Assembly (NCBI RefSeq): GCF_024362805.1
Contig: NZ_CP093299.1
Location: 4,434,001-4,498,000, forward strand
Source of the DNA: Salipaludibacillus sp. LMS25
GTDB lineage: Bacteria; Bacillota; Bacilli; Bacillales; Salisediminibacteriaceae
DNA: 64,000 nt
Direction of reading: 5' to 3'
Made by a program: the position numbers and the translations under genes. The notes beneath the pieces are model-generated. The model was not told the DNA's origin and searched no databases. It saw nothing but the letters and a program-made list of their open reading frames with translations. Shown here one piece after another: positions 37,285 to 44,647 of this stretch; the first letter of the stretch is position 1; each line of letters starts with the position of its first letter.

Positions 37285-37393
37285 CATCTGTAAAAAACGA
37301 CTGATACATTGAGCTTATACTACAGACGGACGCTTTCTCAAGGGCTCCTCTGCAGCTAAATGATGAGATAAACCCTTTTCGTATCATTGGATT
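37285..37393 (+). repeat. repeat C, copy 3
   Basis: CATCTGTAAAAAACGACTG, CTACAGACGGACGC, AAGGGCTC, TGCAGCTAAATGATGA and CATTGGATT, parallel to 8402-8509. Confidence 0.7.
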
Positions 37394-37542
37394 CAGATGT
37401 GGCGCACTCCTTCTTTTAAAAAAAACACATGTGGCTGAGACTATTCAGCAATGTTAGCTTATCTCTGTTGGAAATTTAATTGTGAAATATATTCACCTAC
37501 ATAAAATCCCCTCTATATGTAGAAAAAAATGGTATACTAATT

Positions 37543-37701
37543 ATAAAGCTAAGCTTCAATCAGTGGGAGTTTTCCTTTATCCCTCACTGATTGTTAGTTT
37601 AACTTATCGGACCTTTAGGGGCAGTTTATCCCCCACCTAAACTTTTCGATCTTCTTAAGTTTGGAGGTGAGGGTTTTACTGCCCCTTAAGAGTGGGATAA
37701 A
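37543..37701 (+). repeat. repeat A, full length
   Basis: 159 bp; lies 38 bp before the start codon of the histidine kinase, so it forms most of the presumed leader. Stems as in the other full copies with three base changes (CCCTCACTGATTG). Confidence 0.9.
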
Positions 37702-37739
37702 TCAGTTGCTCAAAACATAATAAGGCAGGTTCACTTAAC

Positions 37740-39086
37740 ATGATATTTTCATCCCCTTTTTTTGTGCTCGAATTGGCTTCGATCTGTTGTGCCCTCTTTT
37801 ATACGTTTAACATGCGACCAACAATTAAAAAAGTCGTGATAGGTATTTTCATCATTATTGCGCCATCTATTCTTTGTTACTTATTTATCTTTAAGTGGTT
37901 AGGGTGGCTTTATTTTTTCATCTCGCTAGCGGGTATCATTTATGCATACACGAAAGAAAGACGTATTTTCTTGGATGTCCCTATTCTTGCTATCGCAAGT
38001 TCAATCTCTGAGAATCTCTCTCAGGTTATTCGATTTACGATTTTCATTGAACAGGACCTGCCTGTTGTTTTAGTCACTGCTGGTTTATTTTTGTTGTTTT
38101 TTACATTTTTTACATACCTTTATCGCTTATTTATAAAAAAAGTATGGCATAGAATCTTTATGCCAGTTATTAGTCAGTTTATTTTAATAACGATTGCTTG
38201 CATGACTGTAGGTATTTTATATATTAACCTCTTTATGTCATTAAATGAGAACCTTTATTATCTCGCCATGTTTAACTTAATGATTGAAGTGGTTTATTTT
38301 CTCTTAATGTTTGTCTTATCTGTGATTCTACTTAGAAACGTTAAGAAAGAAAATATGTTAAAACAAAAAGAAACCGAACAGCAACAACTGCATCATTACA
38401 TGGAATCGTTAGAACAAATTAATAAAGACATGCAGAGGTTCAGGCATGACTATAAAAATATTTTAACGACGATGCAAGGCTATCTTAATGAGAATAATGT
38501 TGAAGGACTTAAAACATATTTCAATGATCACATCGTTAAAGTTGAAGAACGTACTTTTAAAAGCAATTATTTATTTAACCAATTAGACCAGCTAAAGCTT
38601 GTTGAACTTAAAGGACTGCTCGCTACTAAAATACTTATGGCTGAAGAATTAGATATTGCCATTAATATTGAGGTACCAGATGTCATTGAGGCAATTGACA
38701 TAAATATAATTGATCTCACTCGCATCATTGGCATCATCATTGATAATGCCATCGAAGCAAGTACCGAAATTGAAGAAAGGCAATTGAACATGGCCCTCCT
38801 TAAAAGGAAAGATGACTCTGTTTTAATTATTGTGGAGAATCGTGCTAATACAAACGCAATTAATATGAATCACATTTTTGAGGCTGATTATTCAACGAAA
38901 GATGCCCATAGCGGTATGGGATTAACAACCGTGCGCAAGATTTTAAATGACTATTCAAATATTACGATGAATACCCGTATTGAGAATGATTTTTTTATTC
39001 ATGAACTGGATATACATGCAAGTGATTCACCTCACTCCCCTTCCGTCTTATATAAAACGAACCTTCAATCAGTGGAAGTTGAGTGA
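37740..39086 (+). CDS. AgrC/HPK10-type sensor histidine kinase
   Basis: 448 residues. Six membrane segments in residues 1-200, then a coiled-coil linker and the HPK10 kinase core. Phospho-acceptor His236 lies in FRHDYKN, N-box in IDNAIEAS (near 335-342), and G-box in SGMGLTTVRKIL near 398. This is the class that senses peptides in quorum-sensing systems (AgrC, ComD). No agrB or agrD is found here. The last about ten codons (after SVL) lie in a type B repeat, which also supplies the stop. Its regulator follows at 39233. Confidence 0.88.
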   Translation: MIFSSPFFVLELASICCALFYTFNMRPTIKKVVIGIFIIIAPSILCYLFIFKWLGWLYFFISLAGIIYAYTKERRIFLDVPILAIASSISENLSQVIRFTIFIEQDLPVVLVTAGLFLLFFTFFTYLYRLFIKKVWHRIFMPVISQFILITIACMTVGILYINLFMSLNENLYYLAMFNLMIEVVYFLLMFVLSVILLRNVKKENMLKQKETEQQQLHHYMESLEQINKDMQRFRHDYKNILTTMQGYLNENNVEGLKTYFNDHIVKVEERTFKSNYLFNQLDQLKLVELKGLLATKILMAEELDIAINIEVPDVIEAIDINIIDLTRIIGIIIDNAIEASTEIEERQLNMALLKRKDDSVLIIVENRANTNAINMNHIFEADYSTKDAHSGMGLTTVRKILNDYSNITMNTRIENDFFIHELDIHASDSPHSPSVLYKTNLQSVEVE

Positions 39087-39181
39087 ATCAGGACTTTAGC
39101 GTCCGTTATCTCCCGCCTATATAGATTTATCTCTCCTCTCTATTTTGAGCCGGGAGGTTTACGAACGGTTATTTGTGATAA
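39052..39181 (+). repeat. repeat B, 130-bp form, overlapping the kinase 3' end
   Basis: ATAAAACGAACCTTCAATCAG starts inside the kinase coding region at 39052. The first stem's right half is missing; the rest is intact, ending GGTTATTTGTGATAA. Confidence 0.88.
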
Positions 39182-39232
39182 CGTCAATCGTTTAACAAAT
39201 ATGAACGAAGATGAGCAGAAAGGAGTTTATTA

Positions 39233-40006
39233 ATGAACGTCATCATTTGTGAAAATGAAACACACCATCGCGAATTTTTGCAATCGGTTATTTCTCGTTA
39301 TGCGATGCTGTATCAGCCTAGCATTAACATCGTTTTGAGTGCTGCCAATCCAGAAATCGTTCAAGACTACATAAAAAAACAACGGGCCGATTGTTATTTT
39401 TTAGATATTGAGCTTGGCTCAACAATCACCGGAATGGATTTAGCACGTCTGATAAGGGAACGTGACCCTATCGCACAGATTATCTTCATTTCCATGCATG
39501 CCGACAAACTTAAATTGACCTTTAAATACAAATTAGCGGCACTTGATTTTATTGTCAAAGATGAGGGTCGCCATAAACTAGCGGCTGAGATTCAGGACGC
39601 GTTAAAAGCAGCGTTTAATAAGTACCGCCAATTAGGACATAGTAATGAACTTGCGCATATTCAAATAAAAATTGGTGAGCGGATCATAAATATTCGCTAT
39701 GATGATATTTATTATTTCGAAACAGCTGCACAAGAGCATAAAATTGTCTTGTATGAAGCAAGCGGTGTTTACGAATTTTACGGGAAGCTTAAAACGTTTG
39801 AGACTATCGATAAGCGTTTTTACCGCTGTCATAAAAGCTACCTAGTCAACCTCAATCATATTAAAGACATGAATACAAAGCATCGCAAATTAACAATGGT
39901 GAATGGACGTGAATGTCTTATTGCGGCACGAAAAGTAAAAGACTTGCAATCAAAGATCGCTCGTTTTCATTCATTGGCAAAGCATAAAGTAAGCCTTACT
40001 CACTAA
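39233..40006 (+). CDS. LytTR response regulator (AgrA/ComE type)
   Basis: 257 residues. Receiver domain (about 1-125) with acidic pocket residue Glu7, phospho-acceptor Asp58 in CYFLDIEL, Ser/Thr near 84 and Lys near 105 (IVKDEG). LytTR DNA-binding domain (about 145-245) with the typical IYYFETAAQEHKIVLY, F-GKL and RFYRCHKSYLVNL segments. Regulators of this class bind 9-bp direct repeats spaced 21 bp apart, as seen in front of both secreted-protein genes at 32-33 kb. RBS AAAGGAG. Confidence 0.9.
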   Translation: MNVIICENETHHREFLQSVISRYAMLYQPSINIVLSAANPEIVQDYIKKQRADCYFLDIELGSTITGMDLARLIRERDPIAQIIFISMHADKLKLTFKYKLAALDFIVKDEGRHKLAAEIQDALKAAFNKYRQLGHSNELAHIQIKIGERIINIRYDDIYYFETAAQEHKIVLYEASGVYEFYGKLKTFETIDKRFYRCHKSYLVNLNHIKDMNTKHRKLTMVNGRECLIAARKVKDLQSKIARFHSLAKHKVSLTH

Positions 40007-40089
40007 ACTGTAACTCAGAACTGCGGTACAGGCGCTTATTTATAGCAATTTCTACATTACTATTATTAACTTAGTATTCTGATTGATTT

Positions 40090-40246
40090 ATAAGATGAAC
40101 CTTCAATCAATGGAAGTCTTCGTTCTTCTCCCCACTGATTGGGAGATGAGTGAATCAGGACATTAGCCTCCGTTATCTGCCGCCTATATAGATTTACCTC
40201 TCCTCTGTATTTTGAGTGGAGTTTTACGGACGGGTTATCTGTGATA
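40090..40246 (+). repeat. repeat B, full length, end altered
   Basis: 157 bp; ATAAGATGAACCTTCAATCA start, CCCACTGATTGGGAG, right-hand stem reduced (GTGGAGTTTTACGG) and end GGTTATCTGTGATATG. Downstream of the response regulator gene. Confidence 0.82.
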
Positions 40247-40318
40247 TGAAAACGGATTTTCTCTGATCTGTCGTGATTGTCTCTGTGTTACTAGCAACAG
40301 ACTTCTTGCTAAATATAT

Positions 40319-40358
40319 AAGGCCCTTCACCTTGATTAAACTCCTGATGAAGGGCTTT
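40319..40358 (-). terminator. terminator of dacC
   Basis: AAGGCCCTTCA / TGAAGGGCTTT stem (one G-T pair) with an 18-nt loop, 4 bp beyond the dacC stop on the minus strand. Confidence 0.7.
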
Positions 40359-40362
40359 CGTT

Positions 40363-41850
40363 TCAATGATTTGTTTCTTTGCTGAATGTGGCAAGTCTAA
40401 CAGCAATCTCGTCTTCAATATGCTTTGGATGACTGCCGATATAGTTGTTAATCATGATCGAAAAAATCAATTCTTCCTCATCTTGCGTCGTTACGTATCC
40501 TGACAATGATGTTTTTGAGGTGATTGTGCCTGTTTTTGCTTGTACATTCCCTTCCGCAACGGTACCTCTCATACGGCTACCCAACGTTCCCCCTGTCAGT
40601 CTGTCTTCATCACCAGCAAGAGGTAAGGATTCACGATAAGTATCATACCATGTTTCCTGTTGAACATATTGAAGAAGTTTTGTCATGTCTTCCACTGGTA
40701 TTTTATTTAAATGAGACATACCTGAGCCATCCCGGAGCTGAATCGCTTCAGTATTTAACCCTGCTGTTGTTAAATAGGCCTCCACGACATTTAAACCAGC
40801 CTCCCAACTACCTTCACCATGTACTTCTTGCCCCATCGTTTTTGTTAATATTTCAGCAATACCATTGTTACTTAACTTCATAAATGGGACAAACAACTCT
40901 TCCAACGGAATCGACTCTTGCTCAACGATTAATTTTGAGTTTTCGGGTGTTTCTCCTAGTTTCAACTTACCTTGTAGTTGGATTCCGTGCTTTTTCAGTG
41001 CATCGTGAAATAAGTGCTGAACTAAATTTGTCGGTTCCCAAACAGTAACCAACTCCCGCCATCCATCCCCACTTTTCGGTATATTCCCTTTTATAAAAAT
41101 GCGATTGTTGCCGTGCTCTCGTCCCCATTCTATCGCTTGTGTGCTAGTCTCTTTACTTGTCGTGACATCATTGAAAAGGGTCAGATAATCAGTCTCTGGA
41201 AAAATTGTCACGGCGGCATCGTCTCCTTTGTTTTCCCCAGGAAGAACTTTCAGGATCACAGAACCGGTGTCATAATTGTCATTGGGTGAAATCGTTAACG
41301 CTGAGACTTGGGCAGCGGTGTGACGGGGTTGGTTAAACCAAGACATGTCCAGTGATAATCTCATATCATCAAAAAACGTGTCATCCGCTACTAAGTCTCC
41401 TTTAATCACCTTAATACCATCCTCTGCCAGTTCTTTAGCAAATTGCTCGTAATCGTCTGAAAGCCTAGTAGGGTCACCGGTCCCTTTCAGATAAAGGTCA
41501 CCGTGCAACACTTCTTCTGATTTATTCCCGTCATAATAAAGCCCCGTTTTAAATGTGTAATTGGGTCCTAGTGTGTCTAAAGCAGCCGCACCTATCAACA
41601 GTTTTTGACCAGATGCCGGTACCATACTCGTCTCACTGTTATAAGAAAAAATAGTTTCTCCAGATTTTGCTGACCTCACGTGTATAGCTGGCAAAGCATG
41701 ATCCAATTCTTCTTGTTGTAAGATGTTTACTAAGTCTGATTTAAGCATATCTTCAGGTGTTAAGTCTGACTCTGCTGTGAACATAAACGGAAGAAAAATA
41801 AAGCTAAAACAGATTGTCAGAATCGTAATCACGTTGTGTTTTTTGTTCAC
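40363..41850 (-). CDS. dacC: D-alanyl-D-alanine carboxypeptidase/endopeptidase (class C PBP, S13)
   Basis: 495 residues; B. subtilis DacC (PBP4a) has 491. Signal peptide of about 26 residues. Active-site SxxK is Ser80-Lys83 (VPASGQKLL), SxN is in LSNNGIAE (about 325), KTG is in AKTGTITS (about 440), with the extra S13 insert (about 105-270) between the first two. It trims peptidoglycan stem peptides outside the membrane. Starts GTG, behind AAGGAGTGATGATACG. Convergent with the two-component genes. Confidence 0.9.
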   Translation of the reverse strand: MNKKHNVITILTICFSFIFLPFMFTAESDLTPEDMLKSDLVNILQQEELDHALPAIHVRSAKSGETIFSYNSETSMVPASGQKLLIGAAALDTLGPNYTFKTGLYYDGNKSEEVLHGDLYLKGTGDPTRLSDDYEQFAKELAEDGIKVIKGDLVADDTFFDDMRLSLDMSWFNQPRHTAAQVSALTISPNDNYDTGSVILKVLPGENKGDDAAVTIFPETDYLTLFNDVTTSKETSTQAIEWGREHGNNRIFIKGNIPKSGDGWRELVTVWEPTNLVQHLFHDALKKHGIQLQGKLKLGETPENSKLIVEQESIPLEELFVPFMKLSNNGIAEILTKTMGQEVHGEGSWEAGLNVVEAYLTTAGLNTEAIQLRDGSGMSHLNKIPVEDMTKLLQYVQQETWYDTYRESLPLAGDEDRLTGGTLGSRMRGTVAEGNVQAKTGTITSKTSLSGYVTTQDEEELIFSIMINNYIGSHPKHIEDEIAVRLATFSKETNH

Positions 41851-42101
41851 CGTATCATCACTCCTTTTCTTAATTTTCAGTTATTAAGTTCACTTCATTT
41901 TGTATGTGTCATCCGACTTACCCCTAATATAGCCATATGCCTGACAGGTCAAACAGCTTACCACGATGTTAAGTCTACTGTTCTACCGAAGTTTTTTTAT
42001 ATATAATCTTTTTTTGCTAAATTTTAAACGCTTACCGACTTAAACCTTTTCAGAACAGTGGAAATGTCGTAAAATAAAAAGCGAAAGAAAGAGGTGTGTC
42101 T

Positions 42102-42539
42102 ATGCCCAACGATATATTTATGATTTTTATCATTTTGTGGACCATTTTCGTTTTTGTTTTTGTAGCTATTGGTGGTTACTTCATGTTTCGTAAATTTCTC
42201 AAAAAAATGCCTAAAGAAGATGGAAAATCTATATTGGACTGGCAAGAGTATTATATTAATGAAACACTTCATTTATGGTCTGACGAGCAAAAGAAATTTC
42301 TTAATGAACTAGTGGAACCTGTACCTGAATTATTTCGAGATGTTGCAAAAGGAAAGATTGCTGGTAAGATAGGAGAATTAGCTTTAGATAGTGATGCCGA
42401 GGAAATAAATGAGGGATTAATAATTAAAGGGTATATATTAGCCACGCCAAAACGGGATCATAAATTTCTTCGAAAAAAACTTAAAGAAAAAAATATTGAT
42501 ACAACCCCTTATGAAAGGTATTTTCTCCAATCATCTTAA
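42102..42539 (+). CDS. yneK: DUF2621 membrane protein YneK
   Basis: 145 residues. One N-terminal membrane segment (about 6-28), then GGYFMFRKFLKKMPKEDGKS, LDWQEYYINETLHLW, VPELFRDVAKGKIAGKIGELAL and ATPKRDHKFLRKKL, all conserved in B. subtilis YneK. Function unknown. The ATG at 42102 is preferred (GAGGTG five bases upstream); a GTG two codons earlier overlaps that RBS. Convergent with ccdC, its neighbour in B. subtilis. Confidence 0.88.
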   Translation: MPNDIFMIFIILWTIFVFVFVAIGGYFMFRKFLKKMPKEDGKSILDWQEYYINETLHLWSDEQKKFLNELVEPVPELFRDVAKGKIAGKIGELALDSDAEEINEGLIIKGYILATPKRDHKFLRKKLKEKNIDTTPYERYFLQSS

Positions 42540-42561
42540 ATGAGGTAATAATCTAAAATAC

Positions 42562-42590
42562 AGACCCCGGTGTTTAGAGTGCCGGGGTCT
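42562..42590. terminator. bidirectional terminator between yneK and ccdC
   Basis: Perfect AGACCCCGG / CCGGGGTCT stem with an 11-nt loop. The right arm includes the ccdC stop codon. Confidence 0.8.
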
Positions 42591-43095
42591 ACACTTGGAC
42601 TGTCAATTCCGTTTGATTAGTATGATGACGTGCCTGTAACTGTTTTTCCATATCTTTAAATTTAATATACATGGCGATCCGCCAAGGTACTATCATGCCA
42701 AAAGCAAGAATAAAAAACATGCCCGCTAGCACTTCATAATCAAAATAAATACCAAAAATTAATTTAACGATGATTCTAACAGCTAAAAGACCAAATAAAA
42801 TGAACGGAAACGCTTTCGACCGCTTCATATATATATCATTGTTACGAATTTCAAAGGCAGATGTTTTAATGAGCACAATTGAAAATAACAGACCGACTGT
42901 CAACGCTTCGACTATTTCAAATAAGGTAATTTCTCGCACTGGCGGATAAACAAACATCATAAAACCCGTGGACATAGCAATAGGTGGGATAAGTATTTTC
43001 TTAACGGACGCCGGCTTTTGCATCGCCTTCATTCTAACGAAAAAGGCAAAGAGTGCCATACAAACAGCCAATATTGAAAACAAAACTGGATACAT
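42589..43095 (-). CDS. ccdC: CcdC-family membrane protein
   Basis: 168 residues, five membrane segments, with KILIPPIAMSTGFMMFVYPP and IKTSAFEIRNNDIYMKRSKAF as in B. subtilis CcdC (YneJ, DUF1453). In B. subtilis it lies between ccdA-yneI and yneK. CcdA and the YneI response-regulator-like gene, which usually precede it, are absent in this window. CcdC itself is not needed for cytochrome c maturation in B. subtilis. RBS GGGGGTC. Confidence 0.85.
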   Translation of the reverse strand: MYPVLFSILAVCMALFAFFVRMKAMQKPASVKKILIPPIAMSTGFMMFVYPPVREITLFEIVEALTVGLLFSIVLIKTSAFEIRNNDIYMKRSKAFPFILFGLLAVRIIVKLIFGIYFDYEVLAGMFFILAFGMIVPWRIAMYIKFKDMEKQLQARHHTNQTELTVQV

Positions 43096-43311
43096 AGAAT
43101 GACCCCCTTCTCATACTGAACCGCCCCTAATTATATCACACTTCATGTCTCTTTAATGTGATTACAACCAAAAAACACAGAAGCTTGTTTATTCCTAATA
43201 TGGTAGTTGGTATGTGGAACGGTGTTGATAATAACTATCTTAGGTATTTGCAAGTCGTTATAGCTTATCTAAGTTTTTTATACACATGTGATGTGAAAGA
43301 AATAAAAAAAG

Positions 43312-43347
43312 AGTATAGCCTTCACTCAATGAGTATCAGGCTATACT
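43312..43347 (-). terminator. terminator of yjzC
   Basis: Perfect AGTATAGCC / GGCTATACT stem; followed on the minus strand by a run of seven T. Confidence 0.75.
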
Positions 43348-43366
43348 TCACGTTATCACTAATTTA

Positions 43367-43573
43367 TTAAACTAACATCCATTTATGTTGACGATCTCTC
43401 ATGTGTTCACCTTTATATTCAATCTTTACTTGGTACGTTTTGAATTCAGGTAATTTATCACCTTGTTTTGCTTCAATACGTTGTGCATCTTTAACGGGAG
43501 CTCCACCGTGACCGACTTCAACATACGTTCCTTCTAATTTAACTTCTGTACCACCTTGTAATAAATGACTCAC
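43367..43573 (-). CDS. YjzC family small protein
   Basis: 68 residues; EVKLEGTYVEVGHGGAPVKD followed by AQRIEAKQGDKLPEF matches the YjzC core (EIGETG..VKNP..I.L..GD.FP). The C-terminal RDRQHKW is also similar. Function unknown. Unlike B. subtilis YjzC it has a longer, charged end. Confidence 0.65.
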   Translation of the reverse strand: MSHLLQGGTEVKLEGTYVEVGHGGAPVKDAQRIEAKQGDKLPEFKTYQVKIEYKGEHMRDRQHKWMLV

Positions 43574-43721
43574 ATCAATCTCCCCTAACGTTGTTATGAT
43601 AACAAAAGTATTATATAAGAGAAACTTTCAAAAGTATAGTTTTTCAAACTAAAATGTGACAATACTACCATTTTTCAAGTTTAAAATGGGGTTAATAACC
43701 ATTTATGACTATCTTTTATCC

Positions 43722-43773
43722 TTTATCACAGATAACCGTCCGAAAAGTTCCGCACTGAAAAGGGGCGTTTTAT
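43722..43773 (-). repeat. repeat B, 52-bp form, the only copy in reverse orientation
   Basis: On the minus strand: ATAAAACGCCCCTTTTCAG joined to GGACGGTTATCTGTGATAAA. Same reduced form as 20187-20237. Confidence 0.75.
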
Positions 43774-43826
43774 AGTATCTTAGTGGGCATATAAGTTAGC
43801 CTTAATGTGACACTTTTCAGATTTTT

Positions 43827-44042
43827 TTAGACAACATCATATCCTTGCTCTTCAATGGTATCTTTTAACGTTGCCACACTCACATTGTTTTCATCAAACG
43901 AGACGGTGACAGAATTATCCCTTAAATTAACCTCCGCCTTTTTGACACCAGTAACTTTGTTTAAAGCGCCTTCTACTGCTTCTTTACAATGGTTGCAAGA
44001 CATACCTTCAATCGTTATTTTTTCAGTCTTCATTTTACTCAC
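43827..44042 (-). CDS. copZ: copper chaperone CopZ
   Basis: 71 residues, HMA fold. The MSCNHC motif puts metal-binding Cys16 and Cys19 in the first loop; YxV near the end completes the family pattern. It shuttles Cu(I) to the CopA exporter. It follows csoR by 16 bp in one operon, but no copA is present in this window. Confidence 0.93.
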   Translation of the reverse strand: MSKMKTEKITIEGMSCNHCKEAVEGALNKVTGVKKAEVNLRDNSVTVSFDENNVSVATLKDTIEEQGYDVV

Positions 44043-44058
44043 TCCTCAAGATCACTTG

Positions 44059-44391
44059 TTAAGACTTAGTAAATTGTTGAATCACTTTCATAAGCTCGTC
44101 TATTGTCTCATCACCGTCACCATGCCTGACAGCGTTCGTTACACAACCACGTGTATGGTCTTCTAACAGGTTATAGCCTACTTTTTTTAGCGCTGCGTTT
44201 ACAGCCGATACTTGCACGAGAATGTCAACACAATAACGATCTTCTTCAATCATTTTTTGAATGCCTCTTACTTGACCCTCAATCCGCTTTAAACGTTGGT
44301 TAAGCTGCTTTTTATCTTCATTAGACCTCATTTTTGCAGGTTTTTTTTCCGGTTTAAGAGGTATTGTTAACTTTTCATCCATTATGGTCAC
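44059..44391 (-). CDS. csoR: copper-sensing repressor CsoR
   Basis: 110 residues, a helical bundle with the Cu(I) ligands Cys54, His79 and Cys83 (C-x24-H-x3-C) in the positions of CsoR. QLNQRLKRIEGQVRGIQKM is the family's N-terminal helix. It releases DNA on binding Cu(I). The start is near MTIMDEK (either ATG). An operator-like dyad lies in its own promoter. Together with copZ it forms a copper-response operon. Confidence 0.93.
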   Translation of the reverse strand: MTIMDEKLTIPLKPEKKPAKMRSNEDKKQLNQRLKRIEGQVRGIQKMIEEDRYCVDILVQVSAVNAALKKVGYNLLEDHTRGCVTNAVRHGDGDETIDELMKVIQQFTKS

Positions 44392-44411
44392 CTCTATCGT
44401 TTAGTCATTTA

Positions 44412-44441
44412 TACCATACCCCTGTTAAGTATATCTGTCAA
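44412..44441 (-). promoter_or_regulatory. csoR-copZ promoter with CsoR operator
   Basis: On the minus strand: TTGACA (44441-44436), 17-bp spacer, TATGGT (44418-44413). Across the spacer and -10 lies ATACTTAACAGGGGTATGGT, close to the B. subtilis copZ operator (ATACCCTACGGGGGTATGGT). Autoregulation by CsoR is a direct prediction. Confidence 0.75.
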
Positions 44442-44647
44442 CTAAATTCTCTTAAGCTTATTGTCATGTCCATTGCTTTTTTATAATAAATAGAGGGTCT
44501 TTGCAAACATCGCTTTAATGACACTTACACAATTCTGAGGTGAAAATTCCTTATAACAAATATCTGTGCTTCTTTTCATCGCTCTCTATAATGTGTCATG
44601 ATAGATCACTTTTCATCCATGTGCCTGACTTATCACGCTGATCCCTT

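Noticed and set aside
37114..37739. Search for an agrD-like signal peptide or agrB in front of the AgrC-like kinase
   Set aside because: The interval holds only repeats C and A; no short cysteine-containing peptide with an RBS was seen.
43158..43370. 70-codon plus-strand frame
   Set aside because: No convincing RBS, crosses the yjzC terminator stem and overlaps its stop.
1140..43773. Reading the A/B repeats as ordinary rho-independent terminators or as CRISPR repeats
   Set aside because: They are 50-160 bp with fixed ends, not spaced regularly, occur inside coding regions (22873, 39052) and far from gene ends, and lack T-runs after the stems.
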